The notes under the pieces: model-generated
What the model was told of the DNA's origin: nothing
What the model saw: only the letters and a program-made list of their open reading frames with translations
Databases searched by the model: none
Program-made: the position numbers and the translations under genes
Virus record (IMG/VR): IMGVR_UViG_3300031772_000143
Coordinates: 1 to 35,017 of that record
Reading direction: 5' to 3' (one strand)
Length of the DNA stretch: 35,017 nt
Source: a virus
Part shown: positions 8,015-16,482 of the stretch, one piece after another
Position numbering within the stretch: position 1 is the stretch's first letter
Layout: each line of letters begins with the position of its first letter

Positions 8015-8248
8015 TCAGGACTCTTGAACGTGCTGGACGTAAACGTCGGCGCACGTCAGGCCTTTCTCCCCGGGGGCGGGACCGCTAACCCCTCGCTTCT
8101 GGGAGAAGGGCTTGGGGAGAACCACGAGCATGTGGGCGGGAGGCTGAACCTTGCTGATGCGGACGCACTGGCAGCGAGAGCACACCCAGGTCGTGTCCTT
8201 GGTCGGAAAGGGCCTAGTCCAATCGTGATCCGCGGGCCGGAGACTCAA
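8015..8248 (-). CDS. Small HDW-type zinc-finger protein (paralogue 2)
   Basis: A 77-residue protein with the family signature near its N-terminus: DHDWT, then WVCSRCQC, and a late GLTC. One His and three Cys could bind a single zinc. The start is a TTG overlapping the TerL stop (TTGA); GGGAGGGG lies a few nt upstream, a strong ribosome site that supports this rare start codon and explains coupling to terminase translation. Paralogues are at 5085-5306, 16988-17260 and 34405-34731. Role unknown. Confidence 0.65.
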   Translation of the reverse strand: MSLRPADHDWTRPFPTKDTTWVCSRCQCVRISKVQPPAHMLVVLPKPFSQKRGVSGPAPGEKGLTCADVYVQHVQES

Positions 8249-10191
8249 CGACCCCTCCCGCGGGGGGCGGACCTTATCGACGTGCCGCCGATACCGGCGT
8301 GAAGCCTGTTCCGCATCCTGTGGAACTGGTTATATCCGTAGCGCGGGGAGTGCGTGGAGGACTGGGCGACGTGTCCGCGGGAGGAAGCCTCAAGAATCCC
8401 CGGGTTCTCTCGTATGTACTCGCTGGCCAGTAGGACGGACCGAGCGAGCGCGTCCGACTGGTCGTCGTGCTTCCCGACGACCTTCGGGGCCTCGACGATG
8501 ACTATGTTCTTGCCCGCAGAGGTCGCCTGGAGCTCCAGAAGCTCGGCAATGAGAGGGGAGTGGCGAGTCCCGGCCCCGTCCTGCGAACCGGCGGGTATCG
8601 GCCAGTCGTATATGGCCAGCTGGCGGTTGAACATCATCATCTTCAGCGTCTGGTACATCTGAGACGAGTCCGAGGCGAAGAAGTTCCGCATCTCGAACTG
8701 GCGAAGCTGGCGCTTATGGAGGACCTGCTCGAACACAGGACCGGCCCACTGGTCGAAGACGCCCTTGTGTATGTAGAAGAGCTTGGAGAGGGCGAGGAAC
8801 CACCCGGCCATCTCGTCAATGTCGAGCCTCTGGGTGTCCTGAAGGTTCAGGGCGTAGGGGACGAGCGGTGCGGAAAGGTGCGGATTCGACTCCTTCCAGC
8901 TCCTCTTCGGATACCAGACCTCGTGGTACGCCAGCTTTATCTTCCCGTCACTGAGGTGGGTCAGGGCGATCGAGGTTCCGTCGTTCGAAAGACCAAAGTC
9001 GACCCCGGCCCAGTGCGGGTCCCTCGGAAGACCGCGGACGGCGGGACGCATCTCCGGGACAATGCAGTCGGACAGGTCCTTCCAGTCCTCGATCCAGCCA
9101 CGGACGCGGTCCGAAAACTCGGCTCCATGCTCCGTCATGAAGGACTTCGGATCTTTGGCGTACTCGGTCTCGTAGTACTCACTAGAGAGAGTCGGGTTGA
9201 CCTCCCAAGTCGGGGCTTGGATGACCAACATGGACTCGGAGGCCTTGTCCATGGACATGGCCATCTGGTACATGCGGTACAAAAAACCCTCCCGGGCATC
9301 CGGGGAAGAGATCAGGATCATGCGGCCCTCGGACGGGCCGACGGGCTTATGCTTGTTCTTCGGGTCCTTCGGGGAGAACTGGGCGAGGGACGGAAATATG
9401 GCCTTATAGACGCGCTCGGCCGAGCTCTTCCCGTCGTCCACGAAGAACGCGATCTCGTCGAGGATGGCGCAGATGATGCCGCGCCCGCGCAGGCCCTTGG
9501 CGATGGAGCTCTTGAACGTGGCCGTTACCGAGGCCTTCCCGTTGTCCCCGAACTTCTTCCGGTCGCCCTCGGTGCGAAAGCGGACGTACGTCTGAGTCGT
9601 GTTGGCGATGCTGTTCTTGAAATAGTCGACGGCCTCGACGTGCGACTGCATGTCGCCGTAGACGATGGACGCCTGCTCTTTGTCGTTCGCGATGCAGAGA
9701 ACGCGGATTTCGGAGCCCGGTATAAGGCCGTAGAACGACTGGGGGGAGCCACGACGAAGAAGCTTGTAGAGCTCGTACGAGGCGAAGATGGCGGACAGGG
9801 CGCTCTTCCCGGACCTGCGTCCAAGGACCAGGATGAGCTCCCGGCGATGCTTCCCGTCCTGCTCCCTGACGTTGCAGCGTCCATGGTCGTACAGATACCT
9901 GAGGTACTCGGCCTCCGTGAACTCATGGAGGACTTTCTCGCCGAACCTGTCAGTGATCCGGATGGACTTGTCGACGTCGTCGAGCAGTATGTTATAGTAT
10001 AGCTTGACGATGAAGCGCTGTACGGGGTAAAGACCGTACGGGAGGAGCTTGAACTTATCGATGAACTCGATGATCGTCAGGAACTCGGTGTCCCCGTCGG
10101 AACCGCCGCTCTTCGCCTGGCGCTTCTCGTCTATGAAAGAGGTTATCTCGCTGACGAGAGTCGGTCTGAACACGGGCTCGCGTATGGGCAT
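8245..10191 (-). CDS. terL: Terminase large subunit (TerL)
   Basis: A 648-residue DNA-packaging motor. The ATPase domain has Walker A GRRSGKS at residues 124-130, Walker B CAILDE ending D245-E246, and a coupling motif LISSP at 293-297. The C-terminal RNase H-like nuclease has D398 in AGVDFG, D480 in GVFDQW, and the acidic cluster HDDQSD at 575-580. The enzyme binds the portal, hydrolyses ATP to translocate DNA into the prohead, and cuts concatemers. All catalytic motifs are intact, so it should be functional. The last 50 residues are basic and Gly/Arg/Ser-rich, probably disordered. Its start lies five nt from the stop of the gene at 10196-10780, and its stop overlaps the TTG of the HDW gene. 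This is one of the most certain calls in the window. Confidence 0.96.
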   Translation of the reverse strand: MPIREPVFRPTLVSEITSFIDEKRQAKSGGSDGDTEFLTIIEFIDKFKLLPYGLYPVQRFIVKLYYNILLDDVDKSIRITDRFGEKVLHEFTEAEYLRYLYDHGRCNVREQDGKHRRELILVLGRRSGKSALSAIFASYELYKLLRRGSPQSFYGLIPGSEIRVLCIANDKEQASIVYGDMQSHVEAVDYFKNSIANTTQTYVRFRTEGDRKKFGDNGKASVTATFKSSIAKGLRGRGIICAILDEIAFFVDDGKSSAERVYKAIFPSLAQFSPKDPKNKHKPVGPSEGRMILISSPDAREGFLYRMYQMAMSMDKASESMLVIQAPTWEVNPTLSSEYYETEYAKDPKSFMTEHGAEFSDRVRGWIEDWKDLSDCIVPEMRPAVRGLPRDPHWAGVDFGLSNDGTSIALTHLSDGKIKLAYHEVWYPKRSWKESNPHLSAPLVPYALNLQDTQRLDIDEMAGWFLALSKLFYIHKGVFDQWAGPVFEQVLHKRQLRQFEMRNFFASDSSQMYQTLKMMMFNRQLAIYDWPIPAGSQDGAGTRHSPLIAELLELQATSAGKNIVIVEAPKVVGKHDDQSDALARSVLLASEYIRENPGILEASSRGHVAQSSTHSPRYGYNQFHRMRNRLHAGIGGTSIRSAPRGRGR

Positions 10192-10195
10192 GATG

Positions 10196-10780
10196 CTAAC
10201 CGATGTCCACGAGCTTCTTCTCCCAGTCGGCCATATCGGCCTCCATCTGCTTGAAGATCGTGTCGATGGTGCTGTCGTCGATGGACACCTTGGTCATGGA
10301 CTCGTAGAGGAACTCCATCCAGAGCCTCAGGACCTTCTTGAACTCGGGCCCCTTGAGGTCAAGCCTCTCCGCCCGAGCATTCTCCTGGCGCTTCAGGAGG
10401 ACGTCCGCCAGCTGCCTGAGGGAGGCGATCCTCGAGATCGTGTAGTTCGCGGTGTTCTTTCCGTCGAGCGTGGCCTTCCGGCGCTCATACTTCAGGTGCG
10501 CGAGCTCCTCCGTGATCTCCTTGAGGACGAGATCCACGACCTCTGAGGCCGGGGCTTTCTGGTCGATGGCCTGGACGAGCTCCTGCCTCTTGACATAGGC
10601 CTCTCGATCCCTGACATCCTTGTCTATGTCCTTGGGGTCGATGACCTCCGGAGTCGGAACTTGGCCGCTCTGACCGACGACGTACGGAACTCCGAGCTCG
10701 TCGGACGTCATGGACTTACCTCCCGGGAAGGTCAGAACGACACCGTTCTTCTTGTCGTCTGTAGGAGGAGACTCGTCCAT
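10196..10780 (-). CDS. Protein upstream of TerL, possible small terminase
   Basis: A 194-residue, largely helical protein (ITEELAHLKYERRKATLDGK, ISRIASLRQLADVLLKRQENARAERLD) with a disordered N-terminus. It directly precedes TerL with four nt between stop and start. Small terminase subunits usually lie immediately upstream of TerL and are helical ring-forming DNA-binding proteins, so that is the best guess. I see no distinct helix-turn-helix to prove it. The ATG at 10780 has TACGGT five nt upstream, suggesting this gene begins the terminase transcript. Family not recognised from sequence alone. Confidence 0.6.
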   Translation of the reverse strand: MDESPPTDDKKNGVVLTFPGGKSMTSDELGVPYVVGQSGQVPTPEVIDPKDIDKDVRDREAYVKRQELVQAIDQKAPASEVVDLVLKEITEELAHLKYERRKATLDGKNTANYTISRIASLRQLADVLLKRQENARAERLDLKGPEFKKVLRLWMEFLYESMTKVSIDDSTIDTIFKQMEADMADWEKKLVDIG

Positions 10781-10791
10781 GGAGGACCGTA
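10781..10791 (-). promoter_or_regulatory. Leaderless-type -10 box before the terminase operon
   Basis: TACGGT (10786-10791), preceded by G, lies five nt before the ATG at 10780. A second copy of TACGGTCCT occurs at about 10841-10849 in the same 97-nt gap, without a nearby start codon. Confidence 0.55.
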
Positions 10792-10856
10792 CCCGGGCCG
10801 GACTCGCGTGCCTTCTGCGTCCTCGTTGACCCAGGACGTCAGGACCGTAGGAGGTT

Positions 10857-10876
10857 CTTCAGGGAAGCCCCTGAGG
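10857..10876 (-). terminator. Hairpin after the Cys-module gene
   Basis: An 8-bp stem with one G-U pair closes a 4-nt loop, directly after the TAA of the gene at 10878-12860. On the minus strand it reads CCTCAGGG-GCTT-CCCTGAAG. No U-run follows, so it may terminate, pause or protect the mRNA end. It separates the two transcription units. Confidence 0.5.
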
Positions 10877-10877
10877 T

Positions 10878-12860
10878 TTATTCGTCCAGGGAGGGTCCCG
10901 AGATCTCCACAGAGATTGCCCTGGACTTCGAGCCGGACAAGTCGACGGAGATCTCCCCCGCCAGCTCGTACTTTTCGACGGGGTTCTCGAACGGACCCTG
11001 GACCACGGGGAGGACTCTCCGGGCGGAGGCAACCCTGTCACGGACCTGGGTCGGGACCTGCCGGATCATGCCCTTGGCGAACTTCGAGCACCACCCCGGA
11101 TGGGTCTGGAGGACGCACCCGGTGCACCCGGACGAGGCGAGGACGTACTGGGCGCCCCTCTTCCGGAAGTGCTTCGCGCCGTCGTCGCACCCGCGGCCGT
11201 AGTCCCGGTACGCGGTCGGATCGACGAAGTAGTGGCCTTGGACGCCGTCGTCCGCGGACGCGCGCCTGCCGACCTCGGGGACCTGCATCAGGTCCTCCCT
11301 CGAGTACCTCTGGAGAATCGCAGCCTGGAGAGACTTCCCCGACAGGCCCGTGTTCATGAGGTGGGAGATCGTCTTGCGAACCTCCTCCGGGTCCATCTCG
11401 GCCTTGGTAAGCTCCGATCCGGAAGCGCCGTTGAAGGCGGTCTGCTTGTGGCCGGTGTACGGGCTCTGCTGGACCTTCTGAGGCTGGTACAGGTTCACCT
11501 GGGCCACGATGTACTGCCAGTTCGTGGAGAGGTTCGAGGACACCTTCTCGAAAGCCGACTTCGCCTGATCAGGCTTGATCCTCTTCTGGAGGACGGCCCT
11601 CTGGAGGGCCGTCGCGAGCTCGGAACGGCCGACTGTCGGGACGTCGCGGACGAGCTTGGAGGCAGAACGGAGCTCGGAGCAAGCGCCGTCCGAGACGTCC
11701 TTGCACGAGGGGCACGAGGAGGCCCTTCGGACGACGAAGTCCGGTCCGGAGGAAGAGGATCCGCCGGAGGACGCCATGGAGCGAACGAGCTCGAGGGTGT
11801 TCCGGCAACCGCCGAGAGCGTCGGAGTCGAGGTACGTATGGCCGATGATTCCGCACTGGGAGGCGAGACGGACGAGCTCCGGGGATCCGGACGCCGCAAG
11901 GATGTGAGAGTCGTCGTGCCCCTGCATCATGCGCCGGGCATACTTCATGTATGCGACGGACGGCATTCCGGCGACGGCCGGAGTGGCGAAGCGGCGCTCC
12001 CAGAAAGACTCGACCTCGGACGCGGTGACGGACGGCTTCGCGGCCTGGCGCTGGGTCCTTGCGACCTTTACGCCGTCCGGGTCCCTGGAGGCCGGGGACT
12101 TCAGGAAGGCGGCACGAATGCGCTCCTTCCATGACTCGGGGCTGTTCGACGAAGCCTCGGTGGCGAGAGGAAACTTGAGCGGGCGCTTCTCCGCGGCGAG
12201 GCGCGGGGCGTACGAGGCGGCGAGCTGGGCCGTGTAAGGGACATCGTCCACGACTCGCTTGTTGCCGAACGTGGAGCACATCCCGGTCTCATGGCAGCTG
12301 CATCCGTTCTTGCCGCCGCAACCGCCGATGACGAAGGTCGCGCCCTTGGCGAAGGCGGCGACGAACTTCTTCTCCTTCGGATCGCGGTGGGCGTTCGGAA
12401 AGTGGTCGGCATCGACGTACACGTTCCCGATAAGGCCGCGCTCGGAGAGGACCTCACGGATGGCGTCCCCGGCAATCCTGATGTCGCCGGGGGCGAACTC
12501 GAGGCGGATCCTCTTCTCGATGTCCGATGCGGGGAGGCCGGCCATGACCATGGCGGCGACCCTGTTGCGGATCGGGGCCGTCATGTCGACGGCCGAGGTC
12601 TGGCCGCTGTTCTCGAGAGGGTTCCGGTTGACGATCGTGTGGGGCCTCATCGGGATGATGTGCGGAATTCCGTCATCCTCGCGGAGAGCGTTCACGAGCT
12701 CCGGGATGATGTCGAGGTTCTGCTTCGGGAGGGCCTCGGCCGCGCGGTAGTCATCCTCGTCCACGGACAGCCACGACAGGTCCATGACGTTCTGGTTGTG
12801 GAGCAAGTTCGTGATGTCGCCGAGCCCCTCGTGGGCCAGGTCGGGAAGCTTCTTACTCAT
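10878..12860 (-). CDS. Large protein with three repeated Cys-rich modules
   Basis: A 660-residue protein; the ATG at 12860 overlaps the upstream stop (ATGA). It contains three degenerate copies of one module at about residues 143-208, 338-409 and 539-604. Each starts with a Gly-x-x-[YF]-[VL]-D strand (GNVYVD, GHTYLD, GHYFVD), then a Cys or His, a hydrophobic strand (FVIG, FVVR, YVLA), a Cys pair, a third Cys in a Gly-rich turn, and ends with a V-x-x-VP segment. Module 2 uses C352, C383, C386 and C394; module 3 uses C558, C579, C582 and C591; module 1 is altered (H158, C181, C187/C189, C195). Four ligands per module suggest zinc or an Fe-S cluster. Modules 1 and 3 follow helical segments (IRNRVAAMVMAGLP; VRKTISHLMNTGLS). 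It lies upstream of terminase, so a virion or assembly role is likely. Family not recognised. Confidence 0.75.
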   Translation of the reverse strand: MSKKLPDLAHEGLGDITNLLHNQNVMDLSWLSVDEDDYRAAEALPKQNLDIIPELVNALREDDGIPHIIPMRPHTIVNRNPLENSGQTSAVDMTAPIRNRVAAMVMAGLPASDIEKRIRLEFAPGDIRIAGDAIREVLSERGLIGNVYVDADHFPNAHRDPKEKKFVAAFAKGATFVIGGCGGKNGCSCHETGMCSTFGNKRVVDDVPYTAQLAASYAPRLAAEKRPLKFPLATEASSNSPESWKERIRAAFLKSPASRDPDGVKVARTQRQAAKPSVTASEVESFWERRFATPAVAGMPSVAYMKYARRMMQGHDDSHILAASGSPELVRLASQCGIIGHTYLDSDALGGCRNTLELVRSMASSGGSSSSGPDFVVRRASSCPSCKDVSDGACSELRSASKLVRDVPTVGRSELATALQRAVLQKRIKPDQAKSAFEKVSSNLSTNWQYIVAQVNLYQPQKVQQSPYTGHKQTAFNGASGSELTKAEMDPEEVRKTISHLMNTGLSGKSLQAAILQRYSREDLMQVPEVGRRASADDGVQGHYFVDPTAYRDYGRGCDDGAKHFRKRGAQYVLASSGCTGCVLQTHPGWCSKFAKGMIRQVPTQVRDRVASARRVLPVVQGPFENPVEKYELAGEISVDLSGSKSRAISVEISGPSLDE

Positions 12861-13933
12861 TTGCGAGCCTCGATCCTCTCCAGGTCGGCCATGACCCTGG
12901 CCAGATCCGCCGCGCACCGCCTGTACACGGACGATACCCCGGGGTTCGTGATGTGGTCGATCTCGAGCTGGATGAGCCGGTCGCGGACGGAGGCGAGACG
13001 GGGGGCCCCGGATGCCTTCTTGGCGACGGGAAACTCGTCGAGGACGTCCTTGACGTAAACCTCATGACTGAGCTTGAGGCACCGGATGATGTCCGACGAC
13101 AGGAACTGCGGCTCTCCCTTCTTCTGGAGGAAGGAGAGGACGTGACGCTTCGTCAGCCCCTTCTTCCCGAACTCCTTGAGGAAGTCGGAGGTGAGGCCGT
13201 TGACGAGGTTGATGTTCGTGGCGGTGCGCTTCATATCGTTACCCCTGGACGCGATGACCCTTCCGCCGTCCTGAAGATCGCTTCTATCAAAGTCTACGTT
13301 CTCGGAGAAGTCCGTAGTCGGGAACCCCTGGCGGCCGGATATGTCCTCGACCTCGTACCCGGACTGCCAGTTCCCGAGGGACTGAAGCCCGTTGTCCAGA
13401 ACTTCCTCGTTCTTCATCACACCCGGAAGGGACGTCTCCGAGGTGATCTCCTGGCTGACGTAGGCCCCGGAGTCCTCCTTCGGCCAGGTATCGCCAGTCC
13501 CGCCGGTGACCGTCTTGTCGTAGTAGTCAGAGCGGGCGGAGGGGTTCCCGGAGTCCGACGGGAGCTCCGACAGGGCGGACTTGTCCGCACGGCCGCCCTT
13601 AGAGACGGATCTGACGCGAGAGTCAAGAGAGGACATGTCGGGATGAGCGTGGGTGACGTCGCGATCGGACTCTCCCGGAAGGGCCGCCGCCGCGAACACG
13701 CCGGTCCACCAGGAGCCTGTCCTCATGTCGGGATCGTCCGGATAGCTCAGGAGCCTGTCGGGGCTGAAGACGTCCGGAGGGCCGCCGTCGGGCAGGTTCT
13801 TCCCTGCGGGCTCCTTGACGTTGGAGTCCTCCCCGTGGTTCCCGGAGGCGTCGCTCTGGGAGTCGTACGTGCCGATGCCGAAGGTGTCCACGGCCTTGTC
13901 GACGGCGTTGTCCGTAGGGAGGGCGGCGGGCAT
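12857..13933 (-). CDS. Unrecognised probable virion protein
   Basis: A 358-residue protein; the ATG at 13933 overlaps the preceding stop by one nt (TGATG). The first 230 residues are rich in Gly, Ser, Asp and Pro and look disordered. They include FGIGTYDSQSD, whose GIGTYD recurs in the protein at 2936-3454. The C-terminal 120 residues are folded-looking and helical (NLVNGLTSDFLKEFGKKGLTKRHVLSFLQK; SVRDRLIQLEIDHITN). It is coupled at both ends to probable structural genes. A tail, neck or head decoration role is possible; no family recognised. Confidence 0.7.
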   Translation of the reverse strand: MPAALPTDNAVDKAVDTFGIGTYDSQSDASGNHGEDSNVKEPAGKNLPDGGPPDVFSPDRLLSYPDDPDMRTGSWWTGVFAAAALPGESDRDVTHAHPDMSSLDSRVRSVSKGGRADKSALSELPSDSGNPSARSDYYDKTVTGGTGDTWPKEDSGAYVSQEITSETSLPGVMKNEEVLDNGLQSLGNWQSGYEVEDISGRQGFPTTDFSENVDFDRSDLQDGGRVIASRGNDMKRTATNINLVNGLTSDFLKEFGKKGLTKRHVLSFLQKKGEPQFLSSDIIRCLKLSHEVYVKDVLDEFPVAKKASGAPRLASVRDRLIQLEIDHITNPGVSSVYRRCAADLARVMADLERIEARK

Positions 13934-15219
13934 CAGAAGTCGGCGTCCCAGAGAAATGTCGTGTCGCGCTTGGCCTGCTGCGGACCGAGGCCGGGAGGGG
14001 GCTCGGGGGCGGCATGAGCCTTCATCCAGTCGACGTCCTCTGCGGTGAGCCCGCGGGCATAGTAGTCGAGGTTCTTGTCGTTGGAGCACCCGGGGAGCCA
14101 TGAATAGGTCTGCCCGGCGGCGACTCTCGAGGAGATCTTCAGGACGCTCGAGTCCCCGTCGGTCGGGTTGTCGTATCCCGTCACGCCGTCCACGGTCCAG
14201 TCCTCGAGGAGCTGCTTGGACTCGTTCGTACCGCTCGAAAGGCCCTCCCCGGTCGGATCGTCCGACGGCCACACGTTCTCGTCATTGAAGTGCCCGGCTT
14301 CGTTCCCCTCGGCCGGACCGATGTGGTCGACCCTGGGGGTGAGCCCGCCGGTCGGAAGGGACGCGTCGGCGGTCCGAGACCTGGCCTTGTGCCTGCGAAG
14401 GATACGGCCGACGGCGGAGGCGTAGTTTCCTCCCGCAGGGGTCGTCGTGTTCATGACCATCTCGGGGACGGTCTTCCCCTGCTCTTGATCCCCGGTCCCG
14501 CCCGGGAGCTGAGACCCGACGTCGCCGCCCGCAGGTTCCTTTTCCTTACGCCGGCGGATCTTCTCTTCGACGATCGCGGTGTCGGTGTAGGAGGCGAATT
14601 GGTGTTGGGCCTCTTCGTTTTCGTCTTCGGACTCGTCGTCCTCGGACTCGTCGTCCTCGGACTCGTCGTCCTCGACGAGAGGGTTGAAGTCCTCCGGATC
14701 GGGGTTCTGGACGGGCTCGTTGAAGCCGTCCTCGCCGCTATCCGCGCGGAATTCGCTCTCCACGAAGGCTTCCGGGTTCTGCTTGACGTCCTCAGCGCCG
14801 TCGACGATGTCGGAGACCTGATCCTCGGCGCCGCTCGCAGACCAGTGGTCCGCGTTCACTTCATCGTGGACCGTGTCGGTGAACGACGAGAGAGTCTCGA
14901 CGATGGATCCGAGACCGTTCCGCATCTCCTTGACGGACTGAATGTATCCGCGACCGCCCAAGAGACCGTCCGGACTGAACTGGGAGGACGGCATCTTGGA
15001 GAAGAGCCTGTAGGCCGCGAGCGCATAGCTGTGCGACCTCTGGGCGGCCCAGAGGATCTTGGCAAGGTTCCGTGCGGAGTCCGGAGTCCACTCGAAGCCC
15101 TTGACGCGTATGTCGCGCCGTATCGGGCCGGTGTCCTTGACGAACTCGATCTTGCCGGCAGTCCTCAGGCGTCCGGAGGCGACGCGGGCGGCGATCTTGT
15201 CGAGGTCCCTGTCGTCCAT
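13933..15219 (-). CDS. Acidic-repeat probable virion protein
   Basis: A 428-residue protein starting at the ATG at 15219, with AAGGG upstream. The N-terminal 130 residues are basic then helical (DLDKIAARVASGRLRTAGK; ARNLAKILWAAQRSHSYALAAYRLFSKM). The middle holds an acidic tract built from DDESE units. The C-terminal part is Gly/Asp/Pro-rich and ends with a compact segment (YSWLPGCSNDKNLDYYARGLTAEDVDW). The mix of a helical head and long acidic disorder is common in phage structural and scaffold proteins. It is coupled to the genes on both sides. Not recognised by family. Confidence 0.7.
   Translation of the reverse strand: MDDRDLDKIAARVASGRLRTAGKIEFVKDTGPIRRDIRVKGFEWTPDSARNLAKILWAAQRSHSYALAAYRLFSKMPSSQFSPDGLLGGRGYIQSVKEMRNGLGSIVETLSSFTDTVHDEVNADHWSASGAEDQVSDIVDGAEDVKQNPEAFVESEFRADSGEDGFNEPVQNPDPEDFNPLVEDDESEDDESEDDESEDENEEAQHQFASYTDTAIVEEKIRRRKEKEPAGGDVGSQLPGGTGDQEQGKTVPEMVMNTTTPAGGNYASAVGRILRRHKARSRTADASLPTGGLTPRVDHIGPAEGNEAGHFNDENVWPSDDPTGEGLSSGTNESKQLLEDWTVDGVTGYDNPTDGDSSVLKISSRVAAGQTYSWLPGCSNDKNLDYYARGLTAEDVDWMKAHAAPEPPPGLGPQQAKRDTTFLWDADF
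14626..14670 (-). repeat. Three 15-nt tandem repeats (acidic tract)
   Basis: The plus-strand unit ctcggactcgtcgtc occurs three times, the first copy with one change. It encodes DDESE repeats inside the gene at 13933-15219. The unit length is a multiple of three, so copy-number change keeps the frame. Confidence 0.9.
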
Positions 15220-15221
15220 GT

Positions 15222-15485
15222 TCAGCCCTTCACAGGTCCACTGTCGTCGTCGACCAGGCGTTCGATGAAGAACCCTTCGTCGTCCTGGCCGAGCTTCCAG
15301 AAGTCCTTCTGGGAGAGATGGACGAGCCGGTCCTCCGCCAAAAGCTGGAAGCCTGCAAGCTGGTGGAGGCTCGCGACGCGGACACGTCCGGTCGTGGCAA
15401 CAGCCTGCCTGAACTTCCCTTCCTGGAAGAAGTCGTCGACGGAGCTCGACGAAAACCGAATATCTTCAATCTTGGGTCCAGGCAT
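15222..15485 (-). CDS. Unrecognised small protein
   Basis: An 87-residue protein starting at the ATG at 15485 with a good ribosome site (AAAGGGTGAG) upstream. It has mixed alpha/beta character (VASLHQLAGFQLLAEDRLVHLSQKD) and an acidic C-terminus. Its stop is two nt before the start of the following gene, so they are co-translated. It resembles small head-tail joining or completion proteins only in size and location. No family recognised. Confidence 0.6.
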   Translation of the reverse strand: MPGPKIEDIRFSSSSVDDFFQEGKFRQAVATTGRVRVASLHQLAGFQLLAEDRLVHLSQKDFWKLGQDDEGFFIERLVDDDSGPVKG

Positions 15486-15519
15486 GTCTCACCCTTTGCC
15501 ACGGGACCCGATAGAGAGC

Positions 15520-16428
15520 CTATGGGTTTACGGTCAGGGTCACCGGGATGGACACCGGACCGTTGGATGCGTTCGGGGAGGAGATCATGACGATCTCGGA
15601 GTAGACGCCGGGTATGAGGGGGACGCCCGCCGGAACGACGGAGAAGGTCAGTATGGCGCTCCCGGCCGGCGCTAGAGGGCCTCCGCCGACGGGGACGAAC
15701 GAAAGCCACGGACTGTTGTTGTTGACCTTCGAGGCCGAGAAGGAAAGGCTCGAGTTCGGAGGGCCCGAGTTCGAGACGGTGATGGCGACGGCGCCGCCCG
15801 GAATAGCCCCGGTGATCGTGTACGACAGGGGGACCGTGGACGGGGAAACGGCGATCGAAGGCCTCGGGAGGACGACGACGTTCACGGTGATCGGGATGAC
15901 CGTAGGGGGAGTCCGGTTGTCCTGAAGGTTCACATGGCCGGAGTAAGGAGATCCGGAAGCCAGAAGAAGAGCCGGGTTTATCTGGACGGTAACCTGGCCC
16001 TGATCGTTCTTGTTCAGGCCGGCTACGGTCGACGGGCTGGCCGAAAGCCACGGTGAGTCGGGGGTCGAAACGACCGTCAGGAAGGATCCGAAAGCCCCGA
16101 CGTTCTGGAACGGGACGGCCGCGACGAGCGAGGACGGGTCGCCCTCAGTGAGAGTGACGCTGTAGACGGTCGGAGTCGCGCCAACCAGGGCGAGGAGCGG
16201 GGCGAGCTGCTGCTGGAGCTGAGATATGCAGCTCGCCATCTCGAGCACGATGTCCCCGGGGATCGGGACGTCGACGGCCCCGAGCTTGCCAAACGGGGAT
16301 ATGATGTCGGCCACCTGGTAGACCTGGGACGAGCTCTGGACGTTCGTCGCGCGCACAGTCCAGTACCAAGTTCCGCCGACGGAAATCTTGTCGAACGTAA
16401 AACCGCCTGCGGCTACATGGCTGCCCAT
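15520..16428 (-). CDS. Ig-like/BACON-type virion protein
   Basis: A 302-residue protein. Residues 120-215 and 215-302 form two related beta-sandwich-like repeats, each with a PWLS segment (SPWLSASPSTV; SPWLSFVPVG), an even spread of Val/Ile/Ser/Thr, and a terminal ITVNV or VTLTVN strand. This pattern fits BACON/Ig-like domains, which in phages decorate capsids, tails or fibres and bind carbohydrate. The N-terminal region has a different beta-rich part and a short helical stretch (CISQLQQQLAPLLALVG). GTG at 16431 directly precedes the ATG; I use the ATG. Neither has a clear ribosome site. It opens the virion block on the minus strand. Domain call moderate, function inferred. Confidence 0.65.
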   Translation of the reverse strand: MGSHVAAGGFTFDKISVGGTWYWTVRATNVQSSSQVYQVADIISPFGKLGAVDVPIPGDIVLEMASCISQLQQQLAPLLALVGATPTVYSVTLTEGDPSSLVAAVPFQNVGAFGSFLTVVSTPDSPWLSASPSTVAGLNKNDQGQVTVQINPALLLASGSPYSGHVNLQDNRTPPTVIPITVNVVVLPRPSIAVSPSTVPLSYTITGAIPGGAVAITVSNSGPPNSSLSFSASKVNNNSPWLSFVPVGGGPLAPAGSAILTFSVVPAGVPLIPGVYSEIVMISSPNASNGPVSIPVTLTVNP

Positions 16429-16471
16429 CACGGACGGGCGGCGAAAAGAAGCCCAACCTAGGACGGAAGTG

Positions 16472-16482
16472 TACCCTGGACC
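16472..16482 (+). promoter_or_regulatory. Leaderless-type -10 box for the gene at 16483
   Basis: TACCCT (16472-16477), preceded by GTG, is followed by five nt and ATG. There is no effective Shine-Dalgarno. The stretch before it (aGGACGGA.GT) resembles that upstream of the plus-strand gene at 667. Confidence 0.55.

Noticed and set aside
8467-10002. Long plus-strand open frame opposite TerL (511 codons)
   Set aside because: It is the antisense shadow of TerL caused by high GC codon use; the product is repetitive in Arg, Val, Leu and Gly, and TerL has intact motifs.
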